Assembly (NCBI GenBank): GCA_030608825.1
Contig: JAUWDL010000068.1
Location: 1-6,911 of the forward strand
Direction: 5' to 3'
Source of the DNA: Gemmatimonadales bacterium
Lineage (GTDB): Bacteria; Gemmatimonadota; Gemmatimonadetes; Palauibacterales; Palauibacteraceae
Length of the DNA: 6,911 nt
Shown here: in pieces, positions 1-6,432 of the stretch
How the letters are laid out: each line of letters opens with the position of its first letter
Numbering within the stretch: the first letter of the stretch is position 1
The notes under the pieces: generated by a model
Told to the model about the DNA's origin: nothing
What the model saw: the letters and a program-made list of their open reading frames with translations, nothing else
Databases searched by the model: none
Position numbers and translations under genes: made by a program

Positions 1-7
1 GCAGCAT
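1..7 (-). CDS. Possible start of a further gene, cut by the window edge
   Basis: Only two codons (ATG CTG) lie inside the window, so no product can be named. A strong Shine-Dalgarno GGAGG at 18-14 sits six bases before an ATG at 7-5, about 35 bases after the btuD stop codon on the same strand. This spacing would fit a fourth gene in the B12 uptake operon. Genes for cobalamin salvage or adenosylation often follow btuFCD, but the sequence here does not show which one, if any. The call rests only on the RBS-ATG pairing. Confidence 0.4.
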
Positions 8-42
8 CGCGAGCCTCCGGTCGCCCCGGACCGCACGCCCTC

Positions 43-861
43 TCACGTCGGCTCCACGGAGCGAACCGGGTCTCGACCCTGATCGAGGGGCACGATGTGG
101 AGTCCCGCCAACCCGGCGTGGTCGAGCGCCAGCACTTCGATCGGCCAGTCGAAGACGCGGCTGAGCATCTCCGATCGCAGCACCTCGGTCGGCGATCCGG
201 CAGCCTCGAGGCAACCATCCGAAAGCAGGCAGAGCCGGTCGGCAAACCGGCCCGCCAGGTGGAGGCTGTGGGTGATGGTGACCGCCGACCCTCCGGCGTC
301 CACAAAATCCCGGACGAGGCGGAAGATCTCCATCTCGTGGGCCACATCCAGATGCGCGGTGGGCTCGTCGAGGACGAGCACCGTCGGGTCCTGGGCGAAG
401 GCCCTGGCGAGCTTGGCCCGCTGCACCTCACCCCCGCTCAACTCGGTGACGGACCGGCTCGCGAGCTCCTCCAGGTCCGTACGCCGAAGCGCGTCCGACA
501 CCTTCGCTCGGTCCTCCTCTCCGAGGGGAGCCCAGGGACGCACGTATGGGTTCCGGCCCATCTCGACGAACCCGATCACGGAGATCGGCAAAACGGGCGG
601 TCCCCCCTGGGCCACGACGCCCACCCGTTTCGCCATCTCGCGTCTCGGCCAATCGGCGGCCGGGCGGCCCTCGAACAGCGCGTAGCCGCTCTGGGGCCGG
701 AGTGTGCCCAACAGAAGCCTCGCGAGCGTCGTCTTCCCCGCGCCGTTCGGGCCTACCACGGCGGTGTGGGATCCGGCGGGGATCTCCACGCTGACCCCGC
801 GCAACGCCGCGTCGTCGGAGCGTGGGTACCGGAACCAGGCGTCGCCGAGCTCGAAGCTCAC
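43..861 (-). CDS. btuD: Cobalamin ABC transporter ATP-binding protein BtuD
   Basis: Cytoplasmic ATPase of a type II (FecE/BtuD family) importer; its dimer hydrolyses ATP to drive substrate through the membrane permease. From a GTG start the protein is 272 residues, normal for the family. Visible motifs are Walker A GPNGAGKTT (37-45), Q-loop Gln85, signature LSGGEVQRAKLARA (141-154), Walker B VLVLDEP (161-167), D-loop region AHLD (169-172) and switch His198. The MGRNPY stretch after the Q-loop is typical of iron-siderophore and B12 ATPases. An ATG at 1050 is in frame, but it would add 63 Arg/Gly-rich residues lying inside btuC. The GTG at 861 overlaps the btuC stop as GTGA and has a GAGG-type RBS upstream, so it is preferred. 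B12 specificity is inferred from the riboswitch controlling the operon; the ATPase alone could equally serve iron chelates. Confidence 0.9.
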   Translation of the reverse strand: MSFELGDAWFRYPRSDDAALRGVSVEIPAGSHTAVVGPNGAGKTTLARLLLGTLRPQSGYALFEGRPAADWPRREMAKRVGVVAQGGPPVLPISVIGFVEMGRNPYVRPWAPLGEEDRAKVSDALRRTDLEELASRSVTELSGGEVQRAKLARAFAQDPTVLVLDEPTAHLDVAHEMEIFRLVRDFVDAGGSAVTITHSLHLAGRFADRLCLLSDGCLEAAGSPTEVLRSEMLSRVFDWPIEVLALDHAGLAGLHIVPLDQGRDPVRSVEPT

Positions 862-1865
862 AGAGGCTTCCTCGCGTAGCCGCGCCGCAGGAGGACGAGG
901 AAGAGCGGCACCCCGATCAGGGCGGTCACGACACCGACCGGAATCTCCAGCGGCTGTGCCACCGTCCGCGCCGCCGCGTCGGCCAGCACAAGAAGCGACC
1001 CCCCTGCCAGAAACGACATCGGTATCAGGTACCTGTGATCGACGCCCCAAAGCAGCCTGATGGCGTGGGGCACGACCAGTCCCACGAAACCGATCACCCC
1101 GGCCACGCTCACGGCAGCCGCCGCGAGGAGCGAAGCCAGCAGGTAGGAGATCTTTTTGACCCGCTCCACGTCCGTCCCGAGGTGCGCGGCGCTCTCCTCA
1201 TCGAGCGCCAGCGCGTTCAGGTGACGACTCAGCCCGAAGGCCGCCAGCGCGGCCGGGACGGAGTATGCCGCCAGAGCGACGTTCATCTGCCAGGAGGCTT
1301 GGCCGAAGCTGCCCATCGTCCAAAGGAGCGCCGATCGCGCCGTGCGCCCCTCGGCCAGGGTCAGCACGAGCATGACGCCGGCTCCGAAAAAAGATGCGAC
1401 GACGACCCCGGCGAGGATGAGCACCCGCGTGTCGAGCTGTCCGGCGGCGTACGCCACTCGAAACACGGTCGCGATCGCGATCAGGGCCCCCGCCAGCGCG
1501 GCGAGGGCGACGCCTGCCGGGCCTACCGTCAGTCCCAGCGACAGCACGGCGACGGCGCCCAGCGCGGCGCCGCTCGACACGCCGAGCAGGTAGGGCTCGG
1601 CGAGCGGGTTCCGGAGGAGTGCCTGGAAGAGGACTCCCGAGACGGCGAGACCCGCGCCCGACAGTGCGGCCGCCACGATCCTGGGCAGCCTCACCCAGAG
1701 GAGGATCGCCCGTGCGGGCGACTCGCTGGCCGCCGGCTGCAGCGCCATCCATATCTCGGGCAGGGAGAGGTTCGCCGGTCCGACGGCGAGCGCGGCCGAC
1801 ATCGCCACGACAAGCAGGAGCGCGAGGCCGAGAAGCCCGATCCCGCGGCTCCGCGAGCTCCTCAT
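858..1865 (-). CDS. btuC: Cobalamin ABC transporter permease BtuC
   Basis: Inner-membrane permease of the FecCD/BtuC family, which forms the dimeric translocation path for B12 or siderophores. The 335-residue length is typical. The chain is strongly hydrophobic with several membrane segments, the first around residues 8-28. Family hallmarks are RLPRIVAAALSGAGLAVSG (59-77) followed by QALLRNPLAEPYLLG (81-95), LDEESAAHLG (221-230, part of the cytoplasmic region that contacts the ATPase), GVIGFVGLVVPHAIR (256-270) and EIPVGVVTALIGVPLFL (307-323). An in-frame ATG at 1892 would add nine residues. The ATG at 1865 is chosen because it overlaps the btuF stop as ATGA and has GGGAGG eight bases upstream. 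The stop overlaps the btuD start, suggesting translational coupling through the operon. Confidence 0.93.
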   Translation of the reverse strand: MRSSRSRGIGLLGLALLLVVAMSAALAVGPANLSLPEIWMALQPAASESPARAILLWVRLPRIVAAALSGAGLAVSGVLFQALLRNPLAEPYLLGVSSGAALGAVAVLSLGLTVGPAGVALAALAGALIAIATVFRVAYAAGQLDTRVLILAGVVVASFFGAGVMLVLTLAEGRTARSALLWTMGSFGQASWQMNVALAAYSVPAALAAFGLSRHLNALALDEESAAHLGTDVERVKKISYLLASLLAAAAVSVAGVIGFVGLVVPHAIRLLWGVDHRYLIPMSFLAGGSLLVLADAAARTVAQPLEIPVGVVTALIGVPLFLVLLRRGYARKPL

Positions 1866-2824
1866 GGTTCTTCGCCTCCCGCCGTGGGCCACCCGGGACG
1901 GGAGAAGGAGTCGGCGTGGATGGCGCGTGCAAGTTCCCGGACCCCGTCGGCGATCCTCGGGCCCAGCCTCACGACGATCTCGCCATCAAACACCCTGATG
2001 CGGTCCTCCCGAACCGCACCCAGCACCTCCCAGCCCGGCCGATCCGGGATCGGCGCTCGCTCCGCTCCGCGGTGCACGGGGTAGAGAATGATCTCGGGAT
2101 CGCGAGCGACGATCGCCTCCAGACTCACCTGCGGCGACGGACTCCCGAGATCGCCGAAGACGTTGCGCCCGCCCGCCAGCGTGATCAGCGAGTCCAGGTA
2201 GCTACCGCCGCCGATGGTGATGGGAGGATGCCACCAGGCGTCGTAGTAGACGGAGCGTTCCGGAAGCTCCCGTGTGACCCTCCGGATGCCTCCCAGGTCG
2301 TCGCGGATCCGGTCGCTCAACCGGGCCGCGGCGGAATCGCGACCGGTGACCCGACCCAGGCGCTCGATGTTCAGGTGGAGATCCGCCAGCGTGTTGTGGC
2401 GGACGGCGAGCACGCGCACGCCGATGCGCCGCAGAGCATCGGTCGCAGCCCGCGAATCAGGCCCGGCGAAGAGGATGACCAGATCGGGCTGGCGGGAGAC
2501 GACCATCTCCACGGACGGCCGGACCCCATCGCCGACGCTCGGCACCTCCGATGCCTCGGGCGGGTGGGAGTCGAACCGCGTTCGTCCGACGAGATCCCTA
2601 CCGGCACCGATCTCGAACAGGATCTCGGTAGCGGCGGGCAGCAACGAGACGATCCGCCGGGGTGGGCGAGGAAACGCCACGGATGCGCCCTCGTCGTCGG
2701 TGACCCGCACCGTGTCGGCCGTCGCGGCGCCCGCAACGACCGGGACACCGGGCAAGCTGGCGAGCCGGGAGATGAGGACCGAAAAGAAAAACGCGGTCCC
2801 GAGCACCCGAAGCTTCACGGCCAA
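1862..2824 (-). CDS. btuF: Periplasmic cobalamin-binding protein BtuF
   Basis: Class III substrate-binding protein that captures B12 in the periplasm and delivers it to BtuC2D2. From a TTG at 2824 it has 320 residues. A signal peptide is visible: basic Lys4 and Arg6, hydrophobic 7-17, and likely cleavage after ATA (34-36). There is no lipobox Cys, so it should be soluble rather than a lipoprotein. The mature chain carries PRRIVSLLPAATEIL (55-69), a BtuF-like family signature, then DAWWHPP (195-201), TIGGGSYLDSLITLAGG (203-219) and SLEAIVARDPEIIL (234-247). Glu236 is a candidate for a lobe-tip glutamate docking on BtuC. The start is uncertain: TTG 2824 lies eight bases after GGAAAGG, GTG 2818 lies fourteen bases after it, and an ATG at 2989 is rejected because it lies inside the riboswitch. 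Gene order, overlap with btuC and the riboswitch support B12 as substrate. Confidence 0.88.
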   Translation of the reverse strand: MAVKLRVLGTAFFFSVLISRLASLPGVPVVAGAATADTVRVTDDEGASVAFPRPPRRIVSLLPAATEILFEIGAGRDLVGRTRFDSHPPEASEVPSVGDGVRPSVEMVVSRQPDLVILFAGPDSRAATDALRRIGVRVLAVRHNTLADLHLNIERLGRVTGRDSAAARLSDRIRDDLGGIRRVTRELPERSVYYDAWWHPPITIGGGSYLDSLITLAGGRNVFGDLGSPSPQVSLEAIVARDPEIILYPVHRGAERAPIPDRPGWEVLGAVREDRIRVFDGEIVVRLGPRIADGVRELARAIHADSFSRPGWPTAGGEEP

Positions 2825-2855
2825 GCGTCGAACCTTTCCAGGAACGGCGTTGGCC
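2819..2855 (-). promoter_or_regulatory. Hairpin that could hide the btuF start
   Basis: GGCCAA (2855-2850) is perfectly complementary to TTGGCC (2824-2819), which includes the proposed TTG start. Inside it, CCT (2842-2840) and AGG (2835-2833) close a GGAA tetraloop over the ribosome binding site. Together they would sequester both the Shine-Dalgarno and the start codon. Translational sequestration is a known output of cobalamin riboswitches, but its role here is inferred from complementarity only; no folding energy was computed. Confidence 0.35.
2833..2839 (-). promoter_or_regulatory. Ribosome binding site of btuF
   Basis: GGAAAGG on the minus strand lies eight bases before TTG 2824 and fourteen before GTG 2818. 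This is the main reason for preferring TTG as the start. The AGG end can pair with CCT at 2842-2840 across a GGAA tetraloop, so access to the site may be controlled. Confidence 0.5.
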
Positions 2856-2873
2856 AGGGCTCGAAGACCGCAA

Positions 2874-2920
2874 CCCGCCCACGCCCTTCCCGCGAAGAGC
2901 TGTTCATGGGCATGGACGGG
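2874..2920 (-). promoter_or_regulatory. 13-bp hairpin just after the riboswitch aptamer
   Basis: CCCGTCCATGCCC (2920-2908) pairs with GGGCGTGGGCGGG (2886-2874) over 13 consecutive pairs, two of them G-U, with a 21-base loop. It begins one base after the aptamer P1 helix, the place where the P13 arm of class I cobalamin riboswitches lies. The loop contains GCGGG (2893-2889), complementary to CCCGC (3022-3018) in the aptamer core, which would allow a loop-loop contact. Downstream bases are TTGCGGTCTTCG, not a U-tract, so it is not a standard intrinsic terminator. Confidence 0.5.
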
Positions 2921-2921
2921 G

Positions 2922-3067
2922 TCGTCTCCTGGCTCGAGGCCTCCTCGGTCGCTTTTCCGATTCGCTCGGTGGCAACTGACCGGGGACACGGCGCTGGGCG
3001 CCGGGCCTCACACAGTGGCGGGGCCGCGTCGGCTCATCCGACTTCCGTTACCGCCTATCCATGACGA
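2922..3067 (-). ncRNA. Cobalamin (B12) riboswitch aptamer
   Basis: This cis-acting RNA binds cobalamin and normally lowers expression of downstream B12 transport genes when the cofactor is plentiful. Conserved blocks in order are GGTAACGGAAG (3052-3042), a P4 hairpin TCGG/CCGA (3041-3038 with 3032-3029), CGCGGCCCCGCCACTGTG (3028-3011) and AGCCAGGAGAC (2934-2924). P6 pairs GAGGCC (3009-3004) with GGCCTC (2941-2936). P1 pairs TCGTC (3067-3063) with GACGA (2926-2922). Between the P6 arms, CGGCGC/GCGCCG and CCGA/TCGG form further stems. The conserved text, the pairing and the position before btuFCD agree. Differences from the usual consensus are a shorter L4 loop and one G fewer in the GGGAA block. 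The outer boundary is approximate. Confidence 0.9.
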
Positions 3068-3078
3068 GGTACTGCCGC

Positions 3079-3108
3079 AGGGTACGCCGGGAGCGGCGCG
3101 CGCCGCAA
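3079..3108 (-). promoter_or_regulatory. Weak candidate promoter for the riboswitch-btuFCD transcript
   Basis: TTGCGG (3108-3103) and TACCCT (3084-3079) are separated by 18 bases and would start transcription just before the P1 helix of the riboswitch. Each matches the sigma-70 consensus at only three of six positions, so the placement is more persuasive than the sequence. Read-through from the BFN gene is an alternative. Confidence 0.2.
3093..3106. repeat. 14-base perfect GC palindrome
   Basis: GCGGCGCGCGCCGC reads the same on both strands and lies about 22 bases past the stop codon of the BFN gene. As RNA it would form a five-pair stem with a four-base loop, but no U-tract follows. It could be a weak terminator, a pause site, a protein-binding palindrome, or chance in GC-rich DNA. 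Confidence 0.4.
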
Positions 3109-3127
3109 GCCTACTCTCCCCTAACGG

Positions 3128-3697
3128 TCAGGGCTTGAAGCGCCCGAAATCCTCGGGGTTCAGCCTCTTGAGGTAGTCGCGCAGCTCTTCTCCGTTAGCC
3201 GCTTCTTCGCCCGGCTGGGACGCTTCCTCGGCTCCGACGGCTTCGGAACCCTCGAAGGCCGCCTCGTCGAAGCCGGCCTCTTCGATCTCCATGGCCGTGA
3301 GCTCGAGCAGCTCATCATCGGCGAAGATCGGCGCCTTGGACCGTAGCGCGAGAGCGATGCTGTCGCTGGGCCGCGTATCCACGGAGATGAACTCACCGTT
3401 ACGCCGGAAGATGAGCGAGGCGTAGTAGGTGTTCTCGATGACCTTCGTGATGATCACCCTCACGAGCTCGCTGCCGAGGCCACGAACGATCGTCATCAGC
3501 AAGTCGTGCGTGAGGGGACGGGAGAACTTGACCCCGGCGAGCTCCATCGCGATCGCGCTGGCCTCGCCCGGGCCAATCCAGATCGGAAGGAGGCGCTCGC
3601 CCTCGTTCTCCTTGAGGATGACCACGGGCGTGTTGGAGGACTTGTCCAGCCCCAGACTCGCCACACTCACTTCGGTCATTCCGTTCGTGTCGGCCAT
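3128..3697 (-). CDS. Bifunctional nuclease (BFN/DUF151) family protein
   Basis: 189-residue cytoplasmic protein. Residues about 8-135 form the BFN (DUF151) domain, with LLPIWIGPGEASAIA (36-50), SRPLTHDLL (59-67) and DTRPSDSIALALR (107-119) as its most recognisable parts. A plant member of the family has been reported to have DNase and RNase activity; the bacterial role is poorly known. After the domain comes a Glu/Ala-rich low-complexity linker (about 137-171) and a tail LRDYLKRLNPEDFGRF (172-187), a pattern common in bacterial members. The first ATG at 3697 is chosen because GGGGGCGAGGG lies just upstream; ATG 3679 is possible. It follows ahcY by 43 bases on the same strand and so is probably cotranscribed with it. 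The family call is firm, the biochemical activity is not. Confidence 0.85.
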   Translation of the reverse strand: MADTNGMTEVSVASLGLDKSSNTPVVILKENEGERLLPIWIGPGEASAIAMELAGVKFSRPLTHDLLMTIVRGLGSELVRVIITKVIENTYYASLIFRRNGEFISVDTRPSDSIALALRSKAPIFADDELLELTAMEIEEAGFDEAAFEGSEAVGAEEASQPGEEAANGEELRDYLKRLNPEDFGRFKP

Positions 3698-3740
3698 GCC
3701 CTCGCCCCCGCCGAGAATCCGCTGCCGCGTCCCCTGCCCG

Positions 3741-5153
<1,413 letters not shown>

Positions 5154-5175
5154 TCACCGCGGTTCGAGCGGACCC

Positions 5176-6330
5176 TCAGAGGCACGCCTTCAGATCGTCC
5201 ACCCGGTCTGTCTTCTCCCAGCTGAAGCCGCCATCGTCGTCGGGCACGCGGCCGAAGTGGCCGTAGGCGGCGGTACGCTGGAATATCGGCTTTCGCAGGT
5301 TCAGCTCTTGAATGATCTGCAACGGCTGGAGATCGAATACGCTCTCGACGCACCTCTCCAGCTCGGCATCGGGCGCCACCCCGGTGCCGAACGAGTTCAG
5401 CATGACCGACACGGGCTCGGCCACGCCTATCGCGTAGGCCAGCTGGATCTCCGCGCGGCGCGCCAGGCCCGCCGCAACGATGTTCTTGGCCACCCAGCGG
5501 GCGGCGTAGCTCGCGGAACGATCCACCTTCGTCGGATCCTTCCCGCTGAAAGCGCCCCCGCCGTGGCTCCCCACTCCGCCGTACGTGTCGACGATCACTT
5601 TGCGTCCGGTGACGCCGGCGTCTCCCTGGGGGCCACCGATCACGAAGCGCCCGGTCGGATTGATGTAGCAGCGGAGGGAGTCATGATCGCACATCTCCGA
5701 CGGCAGCACCGGATCGATGACCTCCCGCCGGATCTCCTCCTCCAGCTGCTCCTTGGAAACGTCCGGGTGGTGCTGGGTGCTGATGACGACGGTGGTCACC
5801 CGCTTCGGAGAGCCGTCCTCGTACTCGACCGTGACCTGGGACTTCCCGTCCGGACGCAGCCAGTCGAGGATGCCCTGCTTGCGGGCTTCGGACAGCCGAA
5901 GGGTGAGGCGATGGGCGAGCGAGATCGGCAGTGGCATCAGGCTGTCGGTCTCGTCCGTCGCGTAGCCGAACATCATGCCCTGGTCTCCGGCCCCGCCGGA
6001 ATCCACGCCCATAGCGATGTCCTGCGACTGTCTGTCCATCGACACGAGAACCGCGCAACTGTCGCAGTCGAAGCCGAGCGCTGGATCGTCGTACCCGATC
6101 CGTCGAATGGTCTCGCGCACGACGTCGGGGAGATGGACGGATGCCGAGCTCGTCAACTCTCCCGCGATGAGGGCGAGGCCGGTGGTCACCAGGGTCTCGC
6201 ACGCCACCCGGGAGACCTCATCCTGCTCGAGCATGGAGTCCAGCACCGCATCGGAGATCTGGTCAGCGACCTTGTCGGGGTGACCCTCCGTAACCGATTC
6301 GGATGTAAAGAGATGGATCCTCGGCGTCAT
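5176..6330 (-). CDS. metK: S-adenosylmethionine synthetase (methionine adenosyltransferase)
   Basis: Cytosolic enzyme that makes S-adenosylmethionine, the main methyl donor, from methionine and ATP, releasing phosphate and diphosphate; it uses Mg2+ and K+. The protein has 384 residues, the same as the E. coli enzyme. The N-terminal [20 protein letters not shown] (8-27) contains the ATP-contacting His17 and Asp19. Both family signatures are intact: [16 protein letters not shown] (113-128) and GGGAFSGKD (257-265). Also conserved are STQHHPD (184-190), [12 protein letters not shown] (223-234) and AAYGHFGR (354-361). ATG 6330 is preceded by AAAGGA (6340-6335) with a five-base gap after GG, so the start is well supported. 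It sits upstream of ahcY on the same strand. Its leader carries repeated GGGCYY elements that may bear on regulation. Confidence 0.98.
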   Translation of the reverse strand: MTPRIHLFTSESVTEGHPDKVADQISDAVLDSMLEQDEVSRVACETLVTTGLALIAGELTSSASVHLPDVVRETIRRIGYDDPALGFDCDSCAVLVSMDRQSQDIAMGVDSGGAGDQGMMFGYATDETDSLMPLPISLAHRLTLRLSEARKQGILDWLRPDGKSQVTVEYEDGSPKRVTTVVISTQHHPDVSKEQLEEEIRREVIDPVLPSEMCDHDSLRCYINPTGRFVIGGPQGDAGVTGRKVIVDTYGGVGSHGGGAFSGKDPTKVDRSASYAARWVAKNIVAAGLARRAEIQLAYAIGVAEPVSVMLNSFGTGVAPDAELERCVESVFDLQPLQIIQELNLRKPIFQRTAAYGHFGRVPDDDGGFSWEKTDRVDDLKACL

Positions 6331-6334
6331 TTTG

Positions 6335-6340
6335 TCCTTT
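6335..6340 (-). promoter_or_regulatory. Ribosome binding site of metK
   Basis: AAAGGA lies four bases before ATG 6330 and directly follows the last GGGCTT repeat of the leader, so anything bound to or folded from the repeats could affect access to it. Confidence 0.65.
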
Positions 6341-6380
6341 AAGCCCGCTTTTGAGCCCGATGTGAGCCCGCTCCAGGCCC
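6341..6380 (-). repeat. Four GGGCYY direct repeats in the metK leader
   Basis: On the minus strand GGGCCT, GGGCTC, GGGCTC and GGGCTT begin at 6380, 6369, 6358 and 6346, that is 11, 11 and 12 bases apart, about one helical turn. The second and fourth are also the right halves of near-palindromes GAGC-GG-GCTC (6373-6364) and AAGC-GG-GCTT (6350-6341), whose outer pair differs in a compensating way. The array ends directly at the metK ribosome binding site. This looks like an operator or structured leader; the function is unknown. Confidence 0.5.
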
Positions 6381-6408
6381 ATGTCAGGCCTGTTTCGTGG
6401 CAAGAAAC
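6374..6408 (-). other. Two adjacent small hairpins in the metK leader
   Basis: GTTTC (6408-6404) pairs with GAAAC (6396-6392), loop TTGCCAC. Immediately next, AGGCC (6391-6387) pairs with GGCCT (6379-6375), loop TGACATG; the flanking C6392 could pair with G6374 if released from the first stem. Such short stems can arise by chance, but their tandem placement before metK may mean a structured 5' leader. Confidence 0.35.
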
Positions 6409-6413
6409 GCGCG

Positions 6414-6432
6414 TGAAGGTACCCGACCTTCA
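6414..6432 (-). terminator. Hairpin overlapping the ptsI stop codon
   Basis: TGAAGGT (6432-6426) and ACCTTCA (6420-6414) form a perfect seven-pair stem with loop CGGGT. The first three bases are the ptsI TGA stop. TTTCTT follows at 6407-6402 after a six-base GC stretch, so this resembles a weak intrinsic terminator. If it works, metK needs its own promoter between here and 6340; no clear one was seen. Confidence 0.35.

Larger units (their letters stand above)
2825..3127 (-). other. Gene-free leader between the BFN gene and btuF
   Basis: About 300 bases without a gene. In transcription order it holds the 3' flank of the BFN gene with a 14-base GC palindrome (3106-3093), a possible weak promoter, the cobalamin aptamer (3067-2922), the 13-bp hairpin (2920-2874) and the stretch carrying the btuF ribosome binding site. 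Reading frames through it on both strands appear to be shadows of GC-rich sequence and none has a recognisable product. Confidence 0.75.

Noticed and set aside
822..2084. Plus-strand open frame of 420 codons opposite btuC and btuD
   Set aside because: Rich in Arg, Gly, Gln and His with no recognisable domain; it is the antisense shadow of GC-rich coding sequence whose sense frames match BtuC, BtuD and BtuF.
2874..2920. Intrinsic terminator after the riboswitch
   Set aside because: The stem is strong, but the downstream bases are TTGCGGTCTTCG instead of a U-run and the loop is 21 bases, so it is listed as a regulatory hairpin instead.
1619..3064. Plus-strand open frame of 481 codons opposite btuF and the riboswitch
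   Set aside because: It runs across the riboswitch and several gene boundaries, has low-complexity composition and no family motif, so it is an antisense artefact of base composition.
6331..6429. Known SAM riboswitch (SAM-I, SAM-II, SAM-IV or SAM/SAH) before metK
   Set aside because: The SAM-I core blocks are absent. The AAAAGC and AAAGG bases resemble the end of SAM-II only loosely, and no supporting P1 plus pseudoknot pairing could be built.
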